In this document: positions 24,356-34,149 of the stretch, piece after piece | Layout: each line of letters begins with the position of its first letter | Numbering within the stretch: the first letter of the stretch is position 1 | Origin: Bolinopsis microptera | Lineage: Eukaryota > Ctenophora > Tentaculata > Lobata > Bolinopsidae | Direction of reading: 5' to 3' | Assembly (NCBI RefSeq): GCF_026151205.1 | Contig: NC_087077.1 | Span: forward strand, 20,168,198 to 20,232,197 | DNA: 64,000 bases | The notes under the pieces: model-generated | The model's database searches: none | Seen by the model: only the letters and a program-made list of their open reading frames with translations | Told to the model about the DNA's origin: nothing | Translations under genes and position numbers: made by a program

Positions 24356-24667
24356 ATACTTTCATGTTTAACAGGCAATGTTACTATGACTGCCATCTGA
24401 TCCTAACTAATATTATGGGCAGTAAACTTACTCTGCCGACTTCTAACTGGTTACTGTCCACTTAGTATGTAGTGCTGTAACCATGGTTACACTGTAGTGT
24501 TTCACTAAGTTAGTGATTTAGTAACTCAGTTAAACAACATTTCCTGTAATTAACTGATAGTAGCCCGTCTAATGGGTTAATCTTAAACCAGTTCATCTTA
24601 GGAAGCTGGGTAGAGAGACCACTTTGTCACTACTGTAGTAAGGAGTGTAGTAAGAGTGTAATAGAAT
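24356..24667. other. Unique interval, no gene seen
   Basis: One isolated GTAACCATGGTTAC palindrome near 24478. Nothing else is recognised. Confidence 0.5.
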
Positions 24668-25764
24668 TGTAGACTACTATTACTACACTATTACTACACT
24701 CCTACTACACTATTACTACACTATTACTACACTATTACTACATGCCTACTACACTTCTTACTACTACTACTACACTATTACTACACTATTACTATACTCC
24801 TACTACACTCCTACTACACTCCTTACTACACTCCTACTACACTCCTACTATACTCCTACTACATTCGTACTACACTCTTACTACACTCCTACTACACTCC
24901 TACTACACTCCTACTTCACTCTTACTACACTCCTACTACACTCCTACTACACTCTTACTACACTCCTACTACACTACTACTACTACTATTACTACTACAC
25001 TACTACTACACTCCTACTACACTCCTACTACACTCTTACTACACTCCTACTACACTCCTACTACACTCCTACTTCACTCTTACTACACTCCTACTACACT
25101 CCTACTACACTATTACTACACTATTACTACACATGCCTACTACACTTCTTACTACTACTACTACACTATTACTACACTATTACTACACTCCTACTACACT
25201 CTTACTACACTCCTACTACACTCCTACTACACTCCTACTTCACTCTTACTACACTCCTACTACACTCCTACTACACTATTACTACACTATTACTACACTA
25301 TTACTACATGCCTACTACACTTCTTACTACTACTACTACACTATTACTACACTACTACTACACTCCTACTACACTCCTACTACACTCCTTACTACACTCC
25401 TACTACACTCCTACTATACTCCTACTACATTCGTACTACACTCTTACTACACTCCTACTACACTCCTACTACACTCCTACTTCACTCTTACTACACTCCT
25501 ACTACACTCCTACTACACTCTTACTACACTCCTACTACACTACTACTACTACTATTACTACTACACTACTACTACACTCCTACTACACTCCTACTACACT
25601 CTTACTACACTCCTACTACACTCTTACTACACTCCTACTACACTCCTACTACACTCTTACTACACTCCTACTACACTACTACTACTACTATTACTACTAC
25701 ACTACTACTACACTCCTACTACACTCCTACTACACTCCTACTACACTACTACTACTACTCCTAA
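24668..25764. repeat. ACTCCTACTAC-type 11-12-bp repeat with duplicated blocks
   Basis: Low-complexity array of CTACTACACTC, CTATTACTACA and CTTACTACA units. The block starting ATGCCTACTACACTTCTTAC occurs at 24742, 25133 and 25308, marking block duplications of about 391 and 566 bp. It lacks stops in the TTLLLHSYYTP phase, so long frames are artefacts. Confidence 0.95.
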
Positions 25765-26919
25765 TACTCTCTCCCTTGCCATGTCAGTCCGCTTCCAGGC
25801 GTTGCTGTAAAATAATCTTTAGTACAGTACATCGGTTTGATAAAATAACTGGGTCTCCAGTCTTTAGTATAATCTTTACACGGGTTTAATAGCCCGTAAA
25901 GCTAGGTCAGTAATCACACTTATCTCTAGCTGTAGTTATCACGCACCGTCTCCCTGCCTTCGTGCTGGATCTCAGGATCTGACCTCGTAATCACATCTAA
26001 CGCTACTTTAACCAACATATAATGTATAATCATGCAGAAGACGCAGTGTACATATTATATTACGAGCCACTAATCTCAAATCTGACAACTATACATTAAT
26101 AGTCCTCATTTACTGCTTTTATTTGTCTTGTCTAAATGAGGGAACCCGTCTTGCAAACAGTAAGACGAAAATCTAGAGATTTTTCCATCCGGATATTCTG
26201 TCAAGTTTGTTTGGTTGTTTTGTTCATAGAACCCGTCCCCAATCTCGTATCCAGGGTTACAGTACTGTGTTACCATGGTTACAGTAACCCGTCCCCAATC
26301 TCGTATCGGAAAACGATCCAGCTCAATTGTGAGTGTAAATATGGGTGGAAGCTGCAATGGTATAATTAATATTCTGCCATCCTGTGGTAACCACAGGTAA
26401 CCACAGTGTGGTAACCACAGGTAACCACAGTGTGGTTGCAATTAACTCACGATCCTACCATCGATAAGAGTAATTATCATTTCCGACTGCTAGTAATAAT
26501 TTTAATTATAGCTCCACTCCCCAGCTATAACATGTACTTATGATTGCACCAGTCAGCGGTCTTTAGTGGTTAGTACTGGTTACTAAGGGTTACTAAGGGT
26601 TACTAAGGGTTACTAAGGGTTACTAAGGGGTCGGTGTTTTGAAGCCATTGAAATCTGGACAAGGAAATGTGGGTAAGTGTATGGTTACTATAACTACTCC
26701 TTACTGTACTAACAGAGGAGGAGAGGGGTGATCTGGGTATGACATAATCCTGGCATACAGCTTCACGGGTGTACACTGTTATAACACACTGTATAACTAG
26801 TTAATAGTACTGTATAACTAGTTAATAGTTGTAATGTTTTGTTATTTCCCACAATCGTTAGTGCGAGCTCCCTCGCAGTACTGGGATCTGATAATGCTGC
26901 TAGGAGCTGCACACAGTAC
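25765..26919. other. 1.15-kb mostly unique interval with short repeats
   Basis: Holds a 50-bp tandem duplication around CCCGTCCCCAATCTCGTATC (26237 and 26287) with GTTACCATGGTTAC between, GGTAACCACAG repeats (26375-26440), and five copies of ACTAAGGGTT (26577-26630). A 111-codon minus frame (26106-26441) spans several of these repeats and is not supported as a gene. Confidence 0.45.
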
Positions 26920-27075
26920 AGTGTAACCATGGTTACAGTACTGTGTTACCATGGTTACAGTACTGTGTTACCAGGTTACAGTACTGTGTTACCATGGTTA
27001 CAGTGCTGTGTTACCAGGTTACAGTACTGTGTTACCATGGTGACAGTACTGTGTTACCATGGTTACAGTACGCTT
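26920..27075. repeat. 22-bp minisatellite CAGTACTGTGTTACCATGGT-TA, 7 copies
   Basis: Each full unit carries GTTACCATGGTTAC; two units lack TG (GTTACCAGGTTAC). It lies 600 bp upstream of the tetraspanin start codon, so if these sites bind RFX-type factors they could influence that gene. Confidence 0.9.
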
Positions 27076-27671
27076 TTGTGTGTTATCGATCAGCTTGGAT
27101 CCTATAGATCGAGCTATTTTGCCGTACGATATTTACTCTGCTTTGATAGCATTTGCCGGGAATACGGATTTCTTTGTCTTTTTGCCTTTAGTGAATATTT
27201 ATCTGCTATTTTTGAGTTGCCGGACGCCGGTATATATATATATTATATATATATATATATAATATATATAATATATAGTATCTGAAAACGGCTTAATCGA
27301 CTCATTTTGAAACTTTGATTTTACGGTTGAATTATCCATAAATAAAATGGAATCATCCCATATTTAATTTTTACATCTGAGTTTAGTAACACTAACAAAT
27401 TGAGAATAACATTTTATTTGAGTAAATAAACCCTGCTTGTCTGGTTTCTCTAGATAATGATAGTTTCTTACTTTACATAACTAACTATTTCCCTTTAGTT
27501 CACTATCCTACTATTTCCCTTATTAGTTACAGTAAAGGTTTATAGTTTGCTCTAAGTTAACTTAACTTGCTCTAAGTTATTACACTAACCCACTATTTAC
27601 TCTAAGTTTACTAACCCACTATTTGCTATGTAGTTTACTAACCCACTATTTGCTATGTTATAGCCGTTAGG
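27076..27671. other. Upstream region of the tetraspanin gene
   Basis: Contains an (AT)n run (27230-27280) and three copies of a CTAACCCACTATTTGCTATG element (27590-27660) immediately before the start codon. No clear TATA box or initiator can be assigned. A hydrophobic 67-codon frame (27059-27262) ends in the AT run and is not called. Confidence 0.4.
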
Positions 27672-27833
27672 ATGCAGCCGCTAATACCAGCTGAGAAGCG
27701 TATAAAGGTAGCGGACACACTCCGGCTACTATTTCACTACTGTAACATAGTAAACCTGACACTGGGACTAATAGTGTTCGGGGTGGGGGTGTCACTAGTT
27801 CTCTCCCCTCTACCTCTCCCTGCTGGCAAAGAT
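27672..27833 (+). CDS. Tetraspanin exon 1 (residues 1-54)
   Basis: Encodes the N-tail, TM1 and the short first loop ending PLPAGKD. It is exactly 54 codons, ending GAT before GTAAGT. The ATG at 27672 is the first in frame for a normal tetraspanin N-terminus. Reading on past the donor meets a stop at 27927-27929. Confidence 0.85.
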
Positions 27834-30800
27834 GTAAGTAGTGTAACTATAGTAACTAATAGTGTTTGGGGTGGGGGTGTCACTAGTTCTCTCCCCTCTA
27901 CCTCTCCCTGCTGGCAAAGATGTAAGTAGTGTAACTATGGTAACTAGTAGTGTAACTATGGTAACTAGTAGTGTAACTATGGTAACTAATAGTGTTCGGG
28001 GTGGGGGTGTCACTAGTTCTCTCTCCTCTACCTCTCCCTGCTGGCAAAGATGTAAGTAGTGTAACTATGGTAACTAGTAGTGTAACTATGGTAAATAGTA
28101 GTGTAACTATGGTAACTAGTAGTGTAACTATGGTAACTAGAAGTGTAACTATGGTAACTAGTAGTGTAACTATGGTAACTAATAGTGTTCGGGGTGGGGG
28201 TGTCACTAGTTCTCTCTCCTCTACCTCTCCCTGCTGGCAAAGATGTAAGTAGTGTAACTATGGTAACTAGTAGTGTAACTATGGTAAATAGTAGTGTAAC
28301 TATGGTAACTAGTAGTGTAACTATGGTAACTAATAGTGTTCGGGGTGGGGGTGTCACTAGTTCTCTCCCCTCTACCTCTCCCTGCTGGCAAAGATGTAAG
28401 TAATGTAACTATGGTAACTAGAAGTGTAACTATGGTAACTAGTAGTGTAACTATGGTAACTAATAGTGTTCGGGGTGGGGGTGTCACTAGTTCTCTCCCC
28501 TCTACTTCTCCCTGCTGGCAAAGATGTAAGTAGTGTAACTATGGTAACTAGTAGTGTAACTATGGTAACTAGTAGTGTAACTGTGGTAACTAATAGTGTT
28601 CGGGGTGGGGGTGTCACTAGTTCTCTCCCCTCTACCTCTCCCTGCTGGCAAAGATGTAAGTAATGTAACTATGGTAACTAGAAGTGTAACTATGGTAACT
28701 AGTAGTGTAACTATGGTAACTAATAGTGTTCGGGGTGGGGGTGTCACTAGTTCTCTCCCCTCTACTTCTCCCTGCTGGCAAAGATGTAAGTAGTGTAACT
28801 ATGGTAACTAGTAGTGTAACTATGGTAACTAGTAGTGTAACTATGGTAACTAATAGTGTTCGGGGTGGGGGTGTCACTAGTTCTCTCCCCTCTACCTCTC
28901 CCTGCTGGCAAAGATGTAAGTAATGTAACTATGGTAACTAGAAGTGTAACTATGGTAACTAGTAGTGTTTGGGGTGGGGGTGTCACTAGTTCTCTCCCCT
29001 CTACCTCTCCCTGCTGGCAAAGATGTAAGTAGTGTAACTATGGTAACTAGTAGTGTAACTATGGTAACTAGTAGTGTAACTATAGTAACTAATAGTGTTT
29101 GGGGTGGGGGTGTCACTAGTTCTCTCCCCTCTACCTCTCCCTGCTGGCAAAGATGTAAGTAGTGTAACTATGGTAACTAGTAGTGTAACTATGGTAACTA
29201 GTAGTGTAACTATGGCAACTAATAGTGTTCGGGGTGGGGGTGTCACTAGTTCTCTCCCCTCTACCTCTCCCTGCTGGCAAAGATGTAAGTAGTGTAACTA
29301 TGGTAACTAGTAGTGTAACTATGGTAACTAGTAGTGTAACTTTGGTAACTAATAGTGTTCGGGGTGGGGGTGTCACTAGTTCTCTCCCCTCTACTTCTCC
29401 CTGCTGGCAAAGATGTAAGTACAGTTAATGTTGCAAATTTTGATATTCTGTAAGTTGGTCCCAATTAGACACAAACTTTCGACATTTTACCGTCCTCAAG
29501 ATTTTTTAAATTTTAATACTCTGTAGCGAATTGGTTTGTTTGAACCTTTTTCGAAGAAAAAGACATTATTCTAAGCAAACAGTCAACAAATTCTTCTCAA
29601 AGTGTTATAGTATTTATATTTGTGCTGTGTTACCATGGTTACAGTACTGTGTTCTCATTGTGCCCTTATAATCTACATGTTTATCTGCGATAGCTGATAA
29701 CAGTAAATAGAACGGGTCGTCTGTCCAGCTACTTACAGATTAGAAGTTAAGATTACGTAATAAGAATAACTAACATAATATGTCATATATATGTTATTAT
29801 GTGCTAACATTACTAATAATAACGAGCTAATCCTATTCTCTCAGATCTCTGTAATCTACGGAACTTTACTGATATCAGCAGTTATAGTGATACTAGTGGT
29901 GAGTAGTAGGATATTATTAGTAATATATTACATAAATTACTAAGTAGTAGGATATTATTAGTAATATATTACATAAATTACTAAGTAGTAGGATATTATT
30001 AGTAATATATTACATAAATTACTAAGTAGTAGGATATTATTAGTAATATATTACATAAATTACTAAGTAGTAGGATATTATTAGTAATATATTACATAAA
30101 TTACTAAGTAGTAGGATATTATTAGTAATATATTACATAAATTACTAAGTAGTAGGATATTGTAAAATCCGGATTGGAGTATTATTTATGAGTCGCATTG
30201 TTGTAATGTATTCTGGGTAAAATTATCTTTATCCCGGTTGTTGCGACAAGTAAAAATGCTCTTATTAGGGAAAGGAGATTACTCGACGTTTCAATGTAAC
30301 TACATCGTATTCATGATCTAAAAACAAGTGTTAAAAATTCAAAACGTAAAAAACATATATCTGAGGCAAAATTTGTGTACATTAATTTATTTTTAATCAA
30401 TCAACTTTATCCAAAAATTCGATACAAAAAAGTCATAACAAAATAGTAGGATATTATTAGTAATATGTTACATAAATTACTAAGTAGTAGGATATTATTA
30501 GTAATATATTACATAAATTACTAAGTAGTAGGATATTATTAGTAATATATTACATAAATTACTAAGTAGTAGGATATTATTAGTAATATATTACATAAAT
30601 TACTAAGTAGTAGGATATTATTAGTAATATATTACATAAATTACTAAGTAGTAGGATATTATTAGTAATATATTACATAAATTACTAAGTAGTAGGATAT
30701 TATTAGTAATATATTACATAAATTACTAAGTAGTAGGATATTATTAGTAATATATTACATAAATTACTAAGTAGTAGGATATTATTAGTAATATATTACA

Positions 30801-33561
30801 TAAATTACTAAATAGTAGGATATTATTAGTAATATATTACATAAATTACTAAGTAGTAGGATATTATTAGTAATATATTACATAAATTACTAAGTAGTAG
30901 GATATTATTAGTAATATATTACATAAATTACTAAGTAGTAGGATATTATTAGTAATATATTACATAAATTACTAAGTAGTAGGATATTATTAGTAATATA
31001 TTACATAAATTACTAAGTAGTAGGATATTATTAGTAATATATTACATAAATTACTAAGTAGTAGGATATTATTAGTAATATATTACATAAATTACTAAGT
31101 AGTAGGATATTATTAGTAATATATTACATAAATTACTAAGTAGTAGGATATTATTAGTAATATATTACATAAATTACTAAGTAGTAGGATATTATTAGTA
31201 ATATATTACATAAATTACTAAGTAGTAGGATATTATTAGTAATATATTACATAAATTACTAAGTAGTAGGATATTATTAGTAATATATTACATAAATTAC
31301 TAAGTAGTAGGATATTGTAAAATCCGGATTGGAGTATTATTTATGAGTCGCATTGTTGTAATGTATTCTGGGTAAAATTATCTTTATCCCGGTTGTTGCG
31401 ACAAGTAAAAATGCTCTTATTAGGGAAAGGAGATTACTCGACGTTTCAATGTAACTACATCGTATTCATGATCTAAAAACAAGTGTTAAAAATTCAAAAC
31501 GTAAAAAACATATATCTGAGGCAAAATTTGTGTACATTAATTTATTTTTAATCAATCAACTTTATCCAAAAATTCGATACAAAAAAGTCATAACAAAATA
31601 GTAGGATATTATTAGTAATATGTTACATAAATTACTAAGTAGTAGGATATTATTAGTAATATATTACATAAATTACTAAGTAGTAGGATATTATTAGTAA
31701 TATATTACATAAATTACTAAGTAGTAGGATATTATTAGTAATATATTACATAAATTACTAAGTAGTAGAATATTATTAGTAATATATTACATAAATTACT
31801 AAGTAGTAGGATATTATTAGTAATATATTACATAAATTACTAAGTAGTAGGATATTATTAGTAATATATTACATAAATTACTAAGTAGTAGGATATTATT
31901 AGTAATATATTACATAAATTACTAAGTAGTAGGATATTATTAGTAATATATTACATAAATTACTAAGTAGTAGGATATTATTAGTAATATATTACATAAA
32001 TTACTAAGTAGTAGGATATTATTAGTAATATATTACATAAATTACTAAGTAGTAGGATATTATTAGTAATATATTACATAAATTACTAAGTAGTAGGATA
32101 TTATTAGTAATATATTACATAAATTACTAAGTAGTAGGATATTATTAGTAATATATTACATAAATTACTAAGTAGTAGGATATTATTAGTAATATATTAC
32201 ATAAATTACTAAGTAATAGCATATTATTAGTAATATATTACATAAATTACTAAGTAGTAGGATATTATTAGTAATATATTACATAAATTACTAAGTAGTA
32301 GGATATTATTAGTAATATATTACATAAATTACTAAGTAGTAGGATATTATTAGTAATATATTACATAAATTACTAAGTAGTAGGATATTATCAGTCATAT
32401 ATTACATAAATTACTAAGTAGTAGGATATTATTAGTAATATATTACATAAATTACTAAGTAGTAGGATATTATTAGTAATATATTACATAAATTACTAAG
32501 TAGTAGGATATTATTAGTAATATATTACATAAATTACTAAGTAGTAGGATATTATTAGTAATATATTACATAAATTACTAATGGTGAGTTCACAAGACAG
32601 CTGGTACAGTTACAATTCCGGTTGGAACTTTGCCAACTTGGTGGCAAACATAGTTTCCTTTAGAAGAAGGTCTTCATTAGCCACTCCTCCTGATCAGGGA
32701 CAAAAGGAAATCGCGGCATGTGTGGAATCGCGATTTTCCCCATTATTTGCGACAAATTTTATGTATAGTCTTATGTATAGTCTGTTAAAAATCGCGGTAT
32801 CGCGATTTTTGGGCATAATAATTGCGATTTTCTTTTGTCCCCGCTCCTGATCAATGAGGGATATAAAATCTTTGTAACTTAAAAGCTTTCAATCACATTA
32901 CTTCACACTAAACCCTTACTCCTTCATAAACTTCAACATATTTCAGGGCATGCTGGGTATTCACGGCTGCTACTGGGTTCAAGAAAACAGACTGAAACTC
33001 TACGCTGTCTCCACGATAGCAGCTATTGTGTTAGAAGCAGGGCTCGGATCCATGGCCATTATAAAGGAGCAGTCCATCATGGACCACATAGACTCGACCC
33101 TGGAGAACTTCAGAAGCATGAACAGTAACCATAGTAACATGCCTTTACGGGAGTACAGACAGTCTCAGTACGATACTAACGCTACCTACAAGAACATTGT
33201 GGATAACGTGCACACAGAGCTATCCTGCTGCTCCTTTATAAATATTAGCAATAACATCAGCTCCTGTCACCACCGTATCAGTGGTACACCTCTACCAGGC
33301 TGTGTGGAAACCTTCAGGGACTTTATCAATATCAAGCTAACTTACATACGGTGTTTAGCATTCATGTTGGTTCCTATCCAGTTGTTCTGTTTAGGGTTTG
33401 ATCTGATGGTTCTGAAGACACTGCAGGTTACTAAGGAGTACGATAAGTTGGAGAGGGAACTGAGTAATAGAAAGAGGGAGAAGAGGAACAGTATGGGGTA
33501 CACTACTATTGGGGATGTGGAGAACATTAACCTACAGGCTGCGTACAATAGAGTGGTGTAA
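27672..33561 (+). CDS. Tetraspanin, 276 aa, three exons
   Basis: Joined from exons 27672-27833, 29845-29898 and 32947-33561, all in phase 0 with GT-AG introns (donors GATGTAAGT and GTGGTGAGT; acceptors TTCTCTCAG and ATATTTCAG). The order is that of a tetraspanin. A short cytoplasmic N-tail precedes TM1 (about residues 20-44). A small loop follows, then TM2 (about 55-76). The conserved GMLGIHGC..QEN turn is at 73-86, corresponding to the family GC-GA--EN signature. TM3 is at about 88-112. The large extracellular loop (about 113-203) has Cys pair 166-167 plus Cys 179 and 191, and TM4 is at about 204-228, followed by a charged C-tail. The family CCG is CCS here. Four N-X-S/T sequons (133, 150, 171, 175) lie in the large loop. 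Tetraspanins organise membrane microdomains with integrins and other receptors; this member's partners cannot be inferred. No paralogue name can be assigned. Confidence 0.88.
27776..29419 (+). repeat. Compound repeat: 13 copies of the exon 1 tail with its 5' splice site
   Basis: The last ~60 bp of exon 1 plus GTAAGT and flanking intron are repeated 12 more times. GT dinucleotides of the 13 donors lie at 27834, 27922, 28052, 28245, 28396, 28526, 28656, 28786, 28916, 29025, 29155, 29285 and 29415. Spacings are 88, 109, 130, 151 or 193 bp, all equal to 67 + 21n, because each unit has a 67-bp exon-tail core and one to six 21-bp subunits (GTAACTATGGTAACTAGTAGT). All donors read GATGTAAGT. A stop precedes each copy in its own frame (TAACTAATAGTG) and no pyrimidine-rich acceptor precedes it, so the copies should act as decoy donors rather than exons. 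Confidence 0.95.
29420..29844 (+). other. Remaining intron 1 sequence
   Basis: Unique AT-rich intron with one GTTACCATGGTTAC palindrome near 29629, ending in the acceptor CCTATTCTCTCAG. Confidence 0.7.
29845..29898 (+). CDS. Tetraspanin exon 2 (residues 55-72)
   Basis: A 54-nt micro-exon encoding ISVIYGTLLISAVIVILV, most of TM2. It is followed by GTGAGT and preceded by a good pyrimidine tract and CAG. Phase 0 at both ends, so skipping it would keep the frame but delete TM2. Confidence 0.85.
29899..30160 (+). repeat. 41-bp repeat, first block (about 6 copies)
   Basis: Units TAGTAGGATATTATTAGTAA then TATATTACATAAATTACTAAG. The array begins inside the exon 2 donor (GTGAGTAGTAGGATATT). Confidence 0.95.
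30161..30443 (+). repeat. 283-bp insert in the 41-bp array, copy 1
   Basis: Unique-looking 283-bp sequence interrupting the 41-bp array. It is identical by eye to 31316-31598. It contains a segment (about 30277-30322) whose reverse complement resembles a decayed hammerhead ribozyme core. It may be a retroelement fragment. Confidence 0.9.
30444..31315 (+). repeat. 41-bp repeat, second block (about 21 copies)
   Basis: Near-perfect 41-bp units. The first unit carries the private variant ATGTTACAT, which also marks the first unit after the second insert. Confidence 0.95.
31316..31598 (+). repeat. 283-bp insert in the 41-bp array, copy 2
   Basis: Identical to copy 1 over 283 bp and at the same phase of the flanking array, 1155 bp downstream. 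It arose by block duplication, not a second insertion. Confidence 0.9.
31599..32580 (+). repeat. 41-bp repeat, third block (about 24 copies)
   Basis: Continues to ACTAATGGTGAGT at 32577-32589, a near-copy of the exon 2/donor junction ACTAGTGGTGAGT, so the whole array is bracketed by two copies of the splice junction. Confidence 0.95.
32581..32946 (+). other. End of intron 2
   Basis: Carries a decoy GGTGAGT at 32583-32589, a MITE (32695-32843), and the acceptor with TTCAACATATTTCAG. An 89-codon frame starting at 32581 is mostly MITE and intron and is not a gene. Confidence 0.7.
32695..32843 (-). mobile_element. 149-bp hAT-like MITE, copy in tetraspanin intron 2
   Basis: Ends CAGGGACAAAAGGAAA and CTTTTGTCCCCG, flanked by a perfect 8-bp duplication CTCCTGAT (32687-32694 and 32844-32851). 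In reverse complement it aligns throughout with the copy at 39861-40009 and has the same length. It has no coding capacity, so it must have been mobilised in trans. The CAGGG terminus plus 8-bp duplication is characteristic of hAT elements. Confidence 0.9.
32947..33561 (+). CDS. Tetraspanin exon 3 (residues 73-276 and stop)
   Basis: Encodes the end of TM2, the GC--QEN turn, TM3, the large extracellular loop, TM4 and the C-tail rich in Lys/Arg/Glu (SNRKREKRNSMGY...). The stop codon TAA overlaps a GTAACCATGGTTAC palindrome. A possible internal donor (CAG then GTTACT at 33427) ends exactly on a codon boundary after residue 232. Confidence 0.88.
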   Translation, partial: GMLGIHGCYWVQENRLKLYAVSTIAAIVLEAGLGSMAIIKEQSIMDHIDSTLENFRSMNSNHSNMPLREYRQSQYDTNATYKNIVDNVHTELSCCSFINISNNISSCHHRISGTPLPGCVETFRDFINIKLTYIRCLAFMLVPIQLFCLGFDLMVLKTLQVTKEYDKLERELSNRKREKRNSMGYTTIGDVENINLQAAYNRVV

Positions 33562-33601
33562 CCATGGTTACGTCTGGTAACTACTGGTTACTAGTCTGGT
33601 A

Positions 33602-33705
33602 GCTACTAGCAACAGAAAGAGAGAGAGAAGAGGAACAGTAATAGTGTTGTGGACTATGAAGAACATCAATCTACACACTACATACGATACAATTACTGGT
33701 AAAGC
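33602..33705 (+). pseudogene. Degenerate duplicate of the tetraspanin C-terminal coding end
   Basis: Aligns with 33463-33558: AACAGAAAGAGAGAGAGAAG..GAACAGTA, then GAAGAACATCAATCTACA against GGAGAACATTAACCTACA. Frameshifts and substitutions remove coding. A further short piece (GAGGGAGAAGAAGAATAGAG onward) lies at about 36464-36535, including the post-stop palindrome and CTACTGGTTACTAG. Confidence 0.7.
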
Positions 33706-33831
33706 ATTCTGGTAGCGAGTTTAGTTGCCATGGCATTAGAGTTGCAATGTTTAAGAATTGCCCAATATGAACACTCCTATCTCCACATGGCTATCTACAA
33801 CTAACTCTAACCTTGTATGTAACTACTCCAG

Positions 33832-33882
33832 GAGGAGCTATGTAAAGAGTACAGCAAGATAGGGATTGGGACAGAACAGTGA
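33832..33882 (+). CDS. Candidate alternative last exon of the tetraspanin (16 aa)
   Basis: Preceded by CTAAC branch-like motifs and TACTCCAG. If joined to the codon boundary at 33426 it gives ...KTLQ then EELCKEYSKIGIGTEQ and stop. The normal exon reads ...KTLQ then VTKEYDKLEREL, so both share KEY(S/D)K just after TM4, which is unlikely by chance. The variant would be 248 aa with a juxtamembrane Cys, a typical tetraspanin palmitoylation position. The donor at 33427 (CAG/GTTACT) is weak. It may be a relic of a duplicated terminal exon instead. Confidence 0.4.
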   Translation, partial: EELCKEYSKIGIGTEQ

Positions 33883-34149
33883 ACAGTTGGACCTTGCTAC
33901 GACTTTTAAAGTTACTACAGCGTGATTTCGTGACTGTGATCTTGAATCCCGAGACCTGACTCCTGACGGAACGATTAGGTTTAATGAGAACAATTTACCA
34001 CGACTGATCAATTTTAAGTCTGTGCATAATATTACAGTCTACTCGAGAGATTGGAGATATATACATGATCATGAAGCCATGACATTATAGCTGCAGTAAC
34101 AGTGATCCTAGAAGTGCAAACCAATGAATGAGAGATGGGGAGATTATTA
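33883..34149. other. Tetraspanin 3' region
   Basis: Unique sequence, probably 3' UTR or downstream. No close polyadenylation signal is seen before the next array. Confidence 0.4.

Noticed and set aside
24742-25889. Open frames up to 340 codons (TTLLLHSYYTP repeats)
   Set aside because: Low-complexity CTACTACACTC array; the three frames start at duplicated block edges.
26577-26635. GGTTACTAAGGG repeats as a possible interstitial telomere
   Set aside because: The unit is a 10-mer ACTAAGGGTT, not TTAGGG or another known telomere unit, and only five copies exist.
27834-29415. Duplicated exon-tail copies as mutually exclusive or cassette exons
   Set aside because: No pyrimidine-rich acceptor precedes them, each has an upstream in-frame stop, and spacing alters the frame. 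They look like decoy donors only.
27810-29464. About twenty overlapping short frames on both strands in tetraspanin intron 1
   Set aside because: Each is the same exon-tail cassette or its reverse complement, repeated; stops fall once per unit.
32581-32850. 89-codon frame starting MVSSQDSW at the end of tetraspanin intron 2
   Set aside because: More than half of it lies in the hAT-like MITE and the rest is intron.
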